55,276 nucleotides of DNA. It comes from Actinomadura hibisca NBRC 15177. Its GTDB lineage: Bacteria > Actinomycetota > Actinomycetes > Streptosporangiales > Streptosporangiaceae. Of this stretch, positions 1 to 7,175 are shown in pieces. Every line of letters starts with the position of its first letter. Positions within the stretch are counted from its first letter, which is position 1. The stretch spans positions 1 to 55,276 of the forward strand of contig NZ_BCRO01000087.1 in NCBI RefSeq assembly GCF_001552635.1, read 5' to 3'. A model generated the notes under the pieces. That model saw nothing but the letters and a program-made list of their open reading frames with translations. It was not told where the DNA came from and did not search any database. Position numbers and translations under genes: made by a program.

Positions 1-14
1 CTGTGATGGTTCGG

Positions 15-97
15 GCGCGGGGCTGGGGTTGTTGGGCGCGCGCAGCGCGGGGCTGGGGTTGTTGGGCGCGTGAAGGGCGTGGAGCTGGGGTCGCTGG
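15..97. repeat. Direct repeats at the left edge
   Basis: A 26-base unit beginning GCGCGGGGCTGGGG is present twice without mismatch, at 15-40 and 45-70, only 4 bases apart. A decayed third copy (GGGCGTGGAGCTGGGG) follows at about 75-90, and weaker G-rich echoes run to about 145. The strand is strongly G-biased. No credible reading frame covers 1-282, so this looks like non-coding or degenerate sequence. It may continue beyond the window edge. Confidence 0.75.
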
Positions 98-160
98 TCA
101 TGTGCGGGGCGCGGGCTGAGGTCAGCGGTCGCGTGTAGGGCGCGGGGTTGATGTTCTTGA

Positions 161-210
161 TCAGGAGCAGGAGCAGGAGCAGGGACTCCACTCTTCACTC
201 TTCACTCTTC
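161..210. repeat. Two short tandem repeats (CAGGAG and CACTCTT)
   Basis: CAGGAG is repeated almost four times at about 162-183. It is followed by three exact copies of CACTCTT at 189-195, 196-202 and 203-209. The second tract is unusually A+T-rich for this DNA. Both lie upstream of the hydrolase start at 283 and could vary in copy number. There is no spacer-repeat pattern that would suggest a CRISPR array. Confidence 0.8.
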
Positions 211-282
211 GCGCCCCCGCACGTATGAGTCCCTGAGTGAGCTTCCCCCTATAGTCCTGCGGGTTTGTGGCGTTTTAGGATC

Positions 283-813
283 ATGGGCGTGACGCATGTG
301 CTGACAATCCCCGGTTACCAGAGTTCCGGCCCCGCCCACTGGCAGACCCTCTGGGAGCAGTCCGATTCCGCTCGCTTCACCCGTGTCGAGCAGCGCGACT
401 GGGACTTCCCTGAAGTAGGGGAGTGGGTCGCTGCTCTGGACGACGCCATCGCCGATCAGGCGGAGCCCGTCGTGCTCGTCGCGCACAGCTTGGGGTGCAT
501 CACCGTCGTTCGCTGGGCCGTCGAGCGTGGTGTCGGCGTTCGTGCTGCTCTTCTCGTCGCTCCTGCTGATGTCGAGCGGTTGCCTGATCTGCCGCTTGGG
601 TCGTTCGCGCCGATTCCCCGTGTTCGGCTGCCCTTTCCCTCCGCCGTCGTCGCCAGCCAGGACGACCCCTACATGGGCTTCGATCGTGCCAAGGAGTTCG
701 CTGCTGCCTGGGGCTCCGATCTTGTCGACGCGGGGGCGGCAGGGCACGTCAACTCCGATAGCGGCCTTGGGGAGTGGGCCGAAGGGCGTCGTCTGCTCCA
801 GGGGCTTGGCTAG
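283..813 (+). CDS. RBBP9/YdeN-type alpha/beta hydrolase
   Basis: A 176-residue cytosolic serine hydrolase of the RBBP9/YdeN family. The N-terminus has the family opening (LTIPGYQSSGPAHWQ). The nucleophile is Ser69 in AHSLGC, the acid is probably Asp127 or Asp128 in DDPYMGFD, and the catalytic His is His155 in GHVNSDSG. The length is normal for the family. The ATG at 283 is chosen because the family homology begins right after it; a TTG at 265 is in frame but adds only six unlikely residues. Ribosome binding is weak. The end overlaps the convergent membrane-protein gene by 65 bases. The substrate cannot be read from sequence; many members are annotated only as serine hydrolases. Confidence 0.85.
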   Translation: MGVTHVLTIPGYQSSGPAHWQTLWEQSDSARFTRVEQRDWDFPEVGEWVAALDDAIADQAEPVVLVAHSLGCITVVRWAVERGVGVRAALLVAPADVERLPDLPLGSFAPIPRVRLPFPSAVVASQDDPYMGFDRAKEFAAAWGSDLVDAGAAGHVNSDSGLGEWAEGRRLLQGLG

Positions 814-1360
814 GCACGGCCTCGCCTTCCTTCGGCTTGTTCGGCCACAACGTGTGGGTGATCGGCCACAACGACCAGATCGCCAGGACCACCGACAGGC
901 GGACGATCCAGCCCAGTAGTTGTTGCGTGCGGTCCGCGTCGTCCACCATCATGATCATCCCGTACAGCACGCCGCAGCCGATCGCCCACGCGATCAGGGC
1001 CTTGCCGAACTCATGCCACTCGTAGCGGGTGCGCGCCCGGCCGTACTTGGGCTTCGGGGTCGGCGGCGGTCCGCCCGCGTAGCGGTGTGCGAATCTCTGG
1101 TCGGCCCACTTCACCCACGAGTGCCCGAACGCCACCGAGTAGCCCAGGTAGGCCGCCGCCAGGCCGTGCGTGAAGTCGGCCGTCGCGCCGTTGCGCAGGT
1201 CGATGACCGTGACGGTGATCAGCAGGACGTCCAGCAGCGGCACGCACAGCAGCAGCGCCCCGCCCAGCCGCTTCCTGCGCAGCGGGTACCGCACGGCCAG
1301 GCCGCCGAACAGCAGCACCCAGAAGCCGATCTCGCAGGCGGCGATGACCGCTAGCAGCAT
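749..1360 (-). CDS. Four-helix membrane protein, unknown function
   Basis: A 203-residue integral membrane protein with no recognised domain. Hydrophobic segments lie near residues 3-22, 36-55, 130-152 and 160-178. A polar central loop (about 80-125) contains a basic, aromatic stretch (PKYGRARTRYEWHEF). ATG 1360 is chosen because GAGGAGGGG lies just upstream; a longer frame from 1492 would add low-complexity sequence. The last 65 bases overlap the convergent hydrolase gene. The C-terminal tail is polar and presumably cytoplasmic. The arrangement resembles uncharacterised actinobacterial membrane proteins, and no role is proposed. Confidence 0.7.
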   Translation of the reverse strand: MLLAVIAACEIGFWVLLFGGLAVRYPLRRKRLGGALLLCVPLLDVLLITVTVIDLRNGATADFTHGLAAAYLGYSVAFGHSWVKWADQRFAHRYAGGPPPTPKPKYGRARTRYEWHEFGKALIAWAIGCGVLYGMIMMVDDADRTQQLLGWIVRLSVVLAIWSLWPITHTLWPNKPKEGEAVPSQAPGADDALRPTPQGRYRS

Positions 1361-1518
1361 GGCGTCCCCTCCTCGGAATCCCTCTCCCACCAGCGTCTCG
1401 ACGGGGTGGGGCCGGCGCATCGCCCGTCCTGTCGAGATCCCGGGTCCTCCGAACGATGTACGCGGTCCTGGCTGGCCGGTGGAAGCGGGCACCCGGCCCG
1501 AGATGCTGAGATGGTCGG

Positions 1519-2706
1519 GTGCGCCTCACCCTTCGCCGGTTCACCACCCGCCGGGACGTCCTGTACACCGCGGCCGCCTTCGTCGGCGGCCTGCTCATGC
1601 TGGCGGTGCACGGCTACACCACCTGGGACCGGTCCTTCGCCCCGCCGGTCGCCTGGCGGGTGCTGCCGCTGGCGGGACTGTGCGTGGGCATGTTGTTCCG
1701 CCGGACCGCCCCGGTCACCGGGCTGGTGATCTCCAGCGTCGCCAACCTCGCCGACGTGCTGATGGGGCCCAGCCTCGGCAGCGCGGTGGTCTACACCGAC
1801 GCCCTGTACGCCGCCTCGGTCTACGGGCCGCGCCGGCTGACGCCCTGGCTGCTGCGGCTGGCCGTCGGCGCGAGCCTGCTGGCGGCGGTCGTGCTGGGGG
1901 TGCTCAGCGGCGACGTCCGGCTGGCGGTCGTGATCGGCGCGGTCGCCGGGACCACCTGGGTGTCGCCGGTGCTGACCGGCATGATCGTGGTGGAGCACGG
2001 CGACAAGGCCCGCGCCGAGCACCAGCGCGCCGAGCAGATGGCGCGGCTCGCCGAGCTGGACCGGCGCACCGCCGTCAACGCCGAGCGCGCCCGCATGGCC
2101 CGCGAGCTGCACGACGTCATCGCCAACCACCTCAGCGCCGTCGCGCTGCACTCCTCGGCGGTGCTCAAGGTCCCCGACCTGGACCGGGCCGGGATCGAGC
2201 GGGCGATGGAGGTGATCCGGGAGAACAGCGTGCAGGGCCTCGCCGAGATGCGCCGCATGATCGGCCTGCTGCGCGAGGGCGACGACGCCGCGCCCGACGC
2301 CGCCGCCTCGCCCCGGCTCGCGGGACTGGACCGGCTGGTCGCGCACACCGCCCGCTCCGACCTCAGCGCCGCGCTGCGGGTGGAGGGCAGCGCGCCCGAA
2401 CTGCCGGCCGCCGTGGAGCTGGCGGCGTTCCGGATCGTGCAGGAGTCGCTGACCAACGCGCTCAAGCACGCCGGGCCCGGCCGCGCCGAGGTGCTGCTGG
2501 AGTATCGTCCCGACCGCGTCGTGGTCACCGTGGACAGCCCGCTCGGCCGCGACGGCCCCCGGCTGCCCGGCTCGGGCGCCGGGCTGATCGGGATGCGCGA
2601 GCGCGCCTCGGTGCTGGCCGGGGACTTCGCGGCGGGGCCGGCCGGCGACCGCTGGCGGGTGCACGCCGAGCTGCCGGTCGAACCGGACGGGAGGGGACGG
2701 ACGTGA
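1519..2706 (+). CDS. NarL/LiaS-type sensor histidine kinase
   Basis: A 395-residue membrane sensor kinase of the HisKA_3 class. About four to five transmembrane helices occupy residues 14-170 with no large extracellular domain, as in intramembrane-sensing kinases. A linker follows, then the dimerisation/phosphoacceptor helix (MARELHDV) with phosphorylated His198. The HATPase domain has its N-box at about Asn313 (QESLTNALKHA) and its glycine box in GAGLIGMRER. The start is GTG 1519. Its stop overlaps the GTG of the response regulator (GTGA), so the two are translationally coupled. The signal is not readable from sequence; kinases of this architecture often respond to membrane or envelope stress. 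Confidence 0.92.
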   Translation: MRLTLRRFTTRRDVLYTAAAFVGGLLMLAVHGYTTWDRSFAPPVAWRVLPLAGLCVGMLFRRTAPVTGLVISSVANLADVLMGPSLGSAVVYTDALYAASVYGPRRLTPWLLRLAVGASLLAAVVLGVLSGDVRLAVVIGAVAGTTWVSPVLTGMIVVEHGDKARAEHQRAEQMARLAELDRRTAVNAERARMARELHDVIANHLSAVALHSSAVLKVPDLDRAGIERAMEVIRENSVQGLAEMRRMIGLLREGDDAAPDAAASPRLAGLDRLVAHTARSDLSAALRVEGSAPELPAAVELAAFRIVQESLTNALKHAGPGRAEVLLEYRPDRVVVTVDSPLGRDGPRLPGSGAGLIGMRERASVLAGDFAAGPAGDRWRVHAELPVEPDGRGRT

Positions 2707-3353
2707 TCAGGGTCCTGGTGGCCGACGACCAGGCCGCGGTGCGGGCGGGGCTGGTGCTCATCCTGGGCGCCGCGCCGGGCGTCGAGGTGGTCGCCGAGGC
2801 CGCCGACGGCGAGCGGGCCGTGGCGCTGGCCCGCGAGCTGCGGCCCGACGTGGTGCTGATGGACGTCCGGATGCCCCGGCTGGACGGCGTCTCGGCCACC
2901 CGCGAGCTGGCCGGGGTCGCCGACGTGCTGGTGCTGACCACCTTCGACGTGGACGAGTACGTCTTCGGCGCGCTGCGCGCCGGGGCCGCCGGGTTCCTGC
3001 TCAAGGACGTGGACGCCGACCGGCTGGTGGAGGCGGTGCGCACCGTGGCGGCCGGCGAGGGCGTCATCGCGCCGCAGGTGACGCGCCGCCTGATCAGCGA
3101 GTTCGCCGCCCGGCCCGCCGCCGTGCCCGCCGTCCCGGACGGGCTGGCCGAGCTGACGCCGCGCGAGCGCGAGGTGTTCGCCTGCCTGGGCGAGGGCCTG
3201 TCGAACGTGCAGATCGCGCACCGCCTCGACATGGCCGAGACCACCACCAAGACCCACGTCAGCCGCATCCTGGCCAAGCTGGGCCTGCGCAGCCGCGTCC
3301 AGGCCGCCATCCTCGCCCAGGAGACGGCGGGAGGGGGATGGGGAGGCCGGTAG
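2703..3353 (+). CDS. NarL/FixJ-family response regulator
   Basis: A 216-residue DNA-binding response regulator. The receiver domain (about 1-120) has the acidic pair Asp8/Asp9, the phosphoacceptor Asp54 in VVLMDVRMP, Thr in LTTFD and Lys in FLLKD. The C-terminal LuxR-type HTH (about 145-210) reads LTPREREVFACLGEGLSN and ETTTKTHVSRIL. It starts at GTG 2703, sharing four bases with the kinase stop, and certainly pairs with that kinase. The C-terminal tail is Gly-rich. The regulon is unknown; neither flank is an obvious ABC exporter, which often accompanies this kind of pair. Confidence 0.95.
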   Translation: MIRVLVADDQAAVRAGLVLILGAAPGVEVVAEAADGERAVALARELRPDVVLMDVRMPRLDGVSATRELAGVADVLVLTTFDVDEYVFGALRAGAAGFLLKDVDADRLVEAVRTVAAGEGVIAPQVTRRLISEFAARPAAVPAVPDGLAELTPREREVFACLGEGLSNVQIAHRLDMAETTTKTHVSRILAKLGLRSRVQAAILAQETAGGGWGGR

Positions 3354-3437
3354 GGAGGCAGCCAAGAAGGTGGCCGGGGAGAGGGCGGGGCGGCTGCTAG
3401 AAAGCGGCCCTGGAACGGCCCGGAGCGCGCCGCCCCG

Positions 3438-3830
3438 TCAGAGGCCCCGGCCGCCGAACAGCGCCGACAACGTGTACACCACCCCCGCCAGCGCCGCGGG
3501 CCACACGTACGGCGTGATGTCCGCGCCGCGCAGCGCCTGCACGACCACCGCCCCCACCACCGCGACCGTCAGCACGTCCCCGGTCACCGCCGCCGACCGC
3601 AGGTGCGCGCGGGCCCGGTAGCCGCCGGAGCCCTCCCCGTAGGGCATCGCGGGCTCGTTGCGCCGGTAGCCGAGCAGGCACGCGTATCCGGCCAGCACCC
3701 CCGCCGCGACCAGCCCCGTCGTGGTCCGGCCGTCGGCGACCAGCACCGCCCCGACGGCCGCGGCGGCGGCCAGCACCAGCCCGGGGACGATCCAGCGACG
3801 GAGACCTCGGCGTTCGGGAGCGATCCACAT
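3438..3830 (-). CDS. Small four-helix membrane protein
   Basis: A protein of about 130 residues made almost entirely of four predicted membrane helices (about 14-35, 41-58, 83-102 and 106-125), with short basic loops (YRRNEPAMPYGEG). No family is recognised. Two nearby ATGs compete. The one at 3830 has GGAGA about 11 bases upstream; the one at 3839 has the same sequence only 2-3 bases upstream, so 3830 is preferred. The longer frame to 4025 runs into the promoter and start of the divergent AIM24 operon. Function is unknown. Confidence 0.6.
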   Translation of the reverse strand: MWIAPERRGLRRWIVPGLVLAAAAAVGAVLVADGRTTTGLVAAGVLAGYACLLGYRRNEPAMPYGEGSGGYRARAHLRSAAVTGDVLTVAVVGAVVVQALRGADITPYVWPAALAGVVYTLSALFGGRGL

Positions 3831-3942
3831 GTCCGACATCTTCTCCGATGGGGGGCGGGAGCGGACAAGCAGGCGCGCCGAAGGGCGGCGCGCGCCGCCA
3901 TCTCCGGGCCATGACCCGAAAGGACCGGTATGTTGTGGCCTC

Positions 3943-4581
3943 GTGGCACGATTTCGATTGAACGGCTCCAAGATGCTGGCCGTCGATCTGGCCGGCGAGA
4001 CGATCCGGGCCCTCAACGGGTCCATGGTCGCCTACGACGGCCAGATGGCGTTCAAACGCCAGGGCATGACCGGCGGCGAGGGACTGCGCGGCGCGCTCAA
4101 GCGCCGCATCGCCGGCGAGGGCATGACGCTGATGGAGGTCACCGGGCAGGGCACGGTGTTCCTCGCCAGCGAGGCCACCGAGGTCACCCTGGTCCAGCTC
4201 AACGGCGACACGTTGTTCGTGGAGTCGGAGAGCCTGCTGGCGCTGGACGGCGACCTGAAGACCGGCGTGCACTTCGTGGGCCTGCGCGGCATGGGCACCG
4301 GGCAGGGCCTGGCGACCACCAAGGTCGAGGGGCACGGTGTCGCCGCGATCCTGTCGCACGGCCCGGCCATCGGCCTGGAGGTCACCCCGCAGACGCCGCT
4401 GTGCGTCGACCCGCACGCCTACGTCGGGCACCTCGGGCAGCTCCAGCAGGACGTGGTCACCGACGTCAACTGGCGCACGGTGCTCGGCCAGGGGTCGGGG
4501 GAGAGCGTGCAGTTCCGGTACCAGGGGCACGGCCTGGTCTACGTCCAGCCGGCCGAGCGCGAGGGGATTCTGGAGATCTGA
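3943..4581 (+). CDS. AIM24 family protein, copy 1
   Basis: A 212-residue protein of the AIM24/TIGR00266 family, a beta-rich fold named after yeast mitochondrial Aim24 whose biochemical role is unsettled. Family features are a glycine-rich core with GQG/GHG turns, SKMLAVDLAG at the start, VTGQGTVFLAS in the middle, LSHGPAIGLEV and the terminal VYVQPAER. It has no signal peptide or membrane helix. It starts at GTG 3943 with little Shine-Dalgarno sequence, so the mRNA may be nearly leaderless. It is the first gene of a three-paralogue operon; its TGA overlaps the next ATG (TGATG). Function is unknown; members have been linked loosely to membrane or stress biology. Confidence 0.85.
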   Translation: MARFRLNGSKMLAVDLAGETIRALNGSMVAYDGQMAFKRQGMTGGEGLRGALKRRIAGEGMTLMEVTGQGTVFLASEATEVTLVQLNGDTLFVESESLLALDGDLKTGVHFVGLRGMGTGQGLATTKVEGHGVAAILSHGPAIGLEVTPQTPLCVDPHAYVGHLGQLQQDVVTDVNWRTVLGQGSGESVQFRYQGHGLVYVQPAEREGILEI

Positions 4582-5231
4582 TGCCGGGCTACCAGTCGAT
4601 CAACTCCAAGATGCTCCAGGTCCCGGTCGCCCCGGGCCAGGAGGTCTACAGCAGGCGCGGCGCGATGCTCGCCTACACCGGGTCGGTGTCGTTCGCGCCG
4701 TCCGCGACCGCCGGGCAGGGCATCGGCGGCACGCTGGGGCGCGCCGTGGCGGGCGAGCGCACCGTGATGATGCACGTCACCGGGCACGGCACCGCGATGT
4801 TCGGGCACGCCGGGCTGCACGTGGAGGTGGTGCACCTGAGCGGCGACACCCTCTACGTCGAGGCCGACCGGCTGCTGGTGCACGACGCCTCGCTCCAGGT
4901 CGGGACCATGTTCATGGGCGAGCAGGGCGGCGTGCGCGGGGTCATCCGCGGCGCGGTCAGCGGCCAGGGCCTGTTCACCACCACCCTCAGCGGGCACGGC
5001 TCGTGCGCGTTGTTGTCGCACGGCGGCGTGATGGAGCTGCCGATCAGCCCGCAGCGGCCGGTGCACGTGGACCCGCAGGCCTACGTGGCCCACCGGGGCG
5101 AGGTGCAGAACAAGCTCACCACCGCCATGGGGCTGCGCGACATGGTCGGGCGCGGCGCGGGCGAGGGCTTCCAGCTCCAGCTCAGCGGTTCCGGCGTCGT
5201 CTACGTCCAGGCCAGCGAGAGGAAGATCTGA
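4581..5231 (+). CDS. AIM24 family protein, copy 2
   Basis: A 216-residue AIM24 paralogue, clearly related to copy 1 along its length: matching SINSKMLQVPVAPGQ, VTGHGTAMFGHAG, SGDTLYVEADRLL, LSHGGVMELPI and VYVQASERKI. It starts at ATG 4581, using the last base of the preceding stop, so translation is coupled. Like copy 1 it has no export signal. Divergence between copies is substantial, so the duplication is old. The three copies probably form a hetero-oligomer or work on one process (inference from the strict operon arrangement). Confidence 0.85.
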   Translation: MPGYQSINSKMLQVPVAPGQEVYSRRGAMLAYTGSVSFAPSATAGQGIGGTLGRAVAGERTVMMHVTGHGTAMFGHAGLHVEVVHLSGDTLYVEADRLLVHDASLQVGTMFMGEQGGVRGVIRGAVSGQGLFTTTLSGHGSCALLSHGGVMELPISPQRPVHVDPQAYVAHRGEVQNKLTTAMGLRDMVGRGAGEGFQLQLSGSGVVYVQASERKI

Positions 5232-5233
5232 CC

Positions 5234-5986
5234 GTGCGCACCCCGACGTTCAACGCGACGACGCTTCCGTCCAACGACAACGTCAACGCCTACTCCTTCA
5301 GCGTGGACCTCAACGGCCAGTGGTTCGCGCAGAAGGGCAAGATGATCGCCTACTACGGGCAGATCAGGTTCGAGGCGCTGTCGGCGGGCCCGCTGGACGC
5401 GCTGGTGGCGGCCAACTTCCACTCCCCGCTGTACGCCCACGACTGGATCGTCGCGCAGGGGCAGGGCAAGCTGGTGCTGGCCGACCGGGGCTTCGACGTC
5501 AACTCCTTCGACCTGGACCAGGGCAACCTGACCATCCGGGCCGGGAACCTGCTGGCGTTCGAGCCGGGCCTGGAGCTCAAGCAGTCGATCATCCCGGGGT
5601 TCCTCACCCTGATCGGCACCGGCCGGTTCGTGGCGGCCTCCAACGGCCCGGTGCACTTCGTCGAGCCGCCCATCCGGGTGGACCCGCAGGCCCTGCTGGG
5701 CTGGGCCGACTGCCCCTCGCCGTGCCACCACTACGACCACTCCTACATGCGCGGCGCGCTCGGCATGGCCCGCATGATCACCGGGCTGGGCGGCAGTTCG
5801 GGCGAGGAGCACCAGTTCGACTTCACCGGCCAGGGCACGGTGCTGATGCAGTCCTCGGAGGCCGTGATGAACGAGGACGTGCTGCTGCGCGACCTGGAGG
5901 GCCAGATCGGCATGGTCGGCGTCGGCGGCCTCCAGCGGCTCCAGCAGACCATCACGCAGCGGCTGACGGCCGAGCGGCAGGGCTGA
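5234..5986 (+). CDS. AIM24 family protein, copy 3, extended C-terminus
   Basis: The most divergent and longest of the three AIM24 paralogues (250 residues). It keeps NGQWFAQKGKMIAYYG near the N-terminus, HDWIVAQGQGKLVLAD and FTGQGTVLMQSSE. It adds a C-terminal helical tail of about 35 residues (LQRLQQTITQRLTAERQG) that could mediate oligomer or membrane contact. There is a local His/Cys-rich patch (CPSPCHHYDHSY, near residues 160-171), unusual for the family and a possible metal site. GTG 5234 lies two bases after the previous stop. A strong bidirectional hairpin follows at 6016-6067. Confidence 0.82.
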   Translation: MRTPTFNATTLPSNDNVNAYSFSVDLNGQWFAQKGKMIAYYGQIRFEALSAGPLDALVAANFHSPLYAHDWIVAQGQGKLVLADRGFDVNSFDLDQGNLTIRAGNLLAFEPGLELKQSIIPGFLTLIGTGRFVAASNGPVHFVEPPIRVDPQALLGWADCPSPCHHYDHSYMRGALGMARMITGLGGSSGEEHQFDFTGQGTVLMQSSEAVMNEDVLLRDLEGQIGMVGVGGLQRLQQTITQRLTAERQG

Positions 5987-6015
5987 GACGGTAGGGCTGA
6001 GGCCAGAGGTCAAGG

Positions 6016-6067
6016 CGGCTCGGGGCGGCGGGCGGGCGGCGGTCACGGCGCCCGCCGCCCCGAGCCG
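6016..6067. terminator. Perfect 19-bp hairpin between convergent genes
   Basis: Bases 6016-6034 and 6049-6067 are exact inverted complements (CGGCTCGGGGCGGCGGGCG and its partner), with a 14-base loop. There is no T-run, as is usual in actinomycetes. It sits between the AIM24 operon (plus) and the VOC gene (minus), so it most likely serves both strands. Confidence 0.85.
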
Positions 6068-6082
6068 GGTCCAGGGGCCGGG

Positions 6083-6856
6083 TCAGGCCTCGTCGGGCTG
6101 CGCGCTCCTCATCACCAGGAACGGCACCCCGAACGGGTCGGCCACCTTGGCGAGCCGCCCGTAGGGCGTGTCCTGCGCCTCCTCCAGCACCGTGCCGCCG
6201 CCCTCGCGCACCCGCCGCAGGGCCGCGTCGGCGTCCTCGACCTCGAAGTAGGTCAGCCAGGTGGAGCGCTCGACGGAGGCGTCCTGCTGGATACCGCCGA
6301 TCATGCGCCCGTCGGGCCGGGCGAGCACGTGGAAGGAGGGCAGGTCGGGCACCTCCTGCGCGTCGTGCTCGAAGACCGCCCGGTAGAACCGGCGGGCCGC
6401 CTCGCCCTCGGTGGTGAACAGCTCGCTCCACACCAGCGTGCCCGGCTCGTTGACGATCTGCGAGCCGATGTGGACGTTGCCCTGCCACAGGCCGAACTGC
6501 GCGCCCACAGAGTCCCTGACGACCGCCATGCGGCCCTGCTCCATGACGTCGAACGGGCCCACCAGGACGGCGCCGCCCGCGTCGGTGGCCCGCTTGGCGG
6601 TGCCGTCGCAGTCGCCGGTGGCGAAGTAGACCTGCCACCAGAACTCGCGCGCCCCGGCCTCGGTGTCGGGCACCATCGCCGCGACCGGAACACCGTCGAG
6701 CAGGCAGGTGTTGTAGTGCATGGTCTCAGCGCCCTCGTCGCGGAACTCCCAGCCGAACAGCCCGCCGTAGAAGGTCTTGGCGCGGTCGATGTCGGGGACG
6801 CCGAGATCGAGCCAGCAGGGCGTCCCGTCGGGGGCGTTGGCCGTCATGCGGGTCAT
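6083..6856 (-). CDS. Two-domain VOC (glyoxalase-like) protein
   Basis: A 257-residue protein with two tandem VOC modules (about residues 6-120 and 130-250). Each has the beta-alpha-beta-beta-beta pattern and the motif AKTFYGGLFGWEF or ARRFYRAVFEHD. The whole resembles M. tuberculosis Rv0577 (TB27.3/CFP30B), including the module ends FGLWQ and FLVMRS. VOC proteins use a metal in a cupped sheet and include glyoxalases, dioxygenases and resistance proteins; metal ligands here are not conserved enough to name a reaction. ATG 6856 is chosen for GAAGGAG eight bases upstream. The gene stands alone, divergent from the ABC-F transcription unit and separated from AIM24 by the hairpin. Confidence 0.85.
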   Translation of the reverse strand: MTRMTANAPDGTPCWLDLGVPDIDRAKTFYGGLFGWEFRDEGAETMHYNTCLLDGVPVAAMVPDTEAGAREFWWQVYFATGDCDGTAKRATDAGGAVLVGPFDVMEQGRMAVVRDSVGAQFGLWQGNVHIGSQIVNEPGTLVWSELFTTEGEAARRFYRAVFEHDAQEVPDLPSFHVLARPDGRMIGGIQQDASVERSTWLTYFEVEDADAALRRVREGGGTVLEEAQDTPYGRLAKVADPFGVPFLVMRSAQPDEA

Positions 6857-7001
6857 GCGCTCACTCCTTCGTGCTCGCCTGCGTGCGGGGAAGCGGTGGC
6901 GCCATCGTCGCGCGCGGGCCGGTGCTCGCACACCTGTTCGGACAGAATGGGCATGGGAACGGGCCTGGCCGGGACCGGCCGAGCCGAGGGCCGCGGTCAC
7001 G

Positions 7002-7175
7002 TACACTGATCAGATGGTTTCGTCCAGAGACTGACAGGTCTTCGGGCGCGTCCCGCCGGGGGCCGGACGCCCGTCCCGCCGCCCCCATGGCCTCGCCCCG
7101 CCGCCGCTCGGCCGCGCGGGGCCCCTTTGTGTCGCCTGTCCGCCGTCGTGCCGTTCCCCAGGGAGCCCCGTCACT
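7002..7175 (+). promoter_or_regulatory. Leader of the ABC-F gene: promoter, 6-codon ORF, hairpin
   Basis: A -10-like TACACT (7002-7007) lies seven bases before ATG 7014. That ATG opens a six-codon frame, MVSSRD, ending at TGA 7032-7034, and could be the first codon of a leaderless transcript. About 60 bases later CCCCGC (7096-7101) can pair with GCGGGG (7116-7121), followed by CCCCTTTGT, a terminator-like arrangement. The ABC-F GTG is at 7176 with GGGAG upstream. The layout resembles ribosome-mediated attenuation leaders reported for ABC-F resistance genes. No clear -35 is visible. Confidence 0.45.

Noticed and set aside
161..210. Possible CRISPR-like short repeats
   Set aside because: Repeat units are only 6-7 bases and directly adjacent, with no spacers, leader or cas genes.
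1170..3353. Long frame ending in the response regulator
   Set aside because: Only the last 216 codons (from GTG 2703) are real; the upstream part is an antisense or off-frame shadow of the kinase gene with Arg/Ala-rich composition.
4046..4062. GGCGTTCAAACGCC palindrome-like hairpin
   Set aside because: It lies within the first AIM24 coding sequence and is explained by the codons for Ala-Phe-Lys-Arg.
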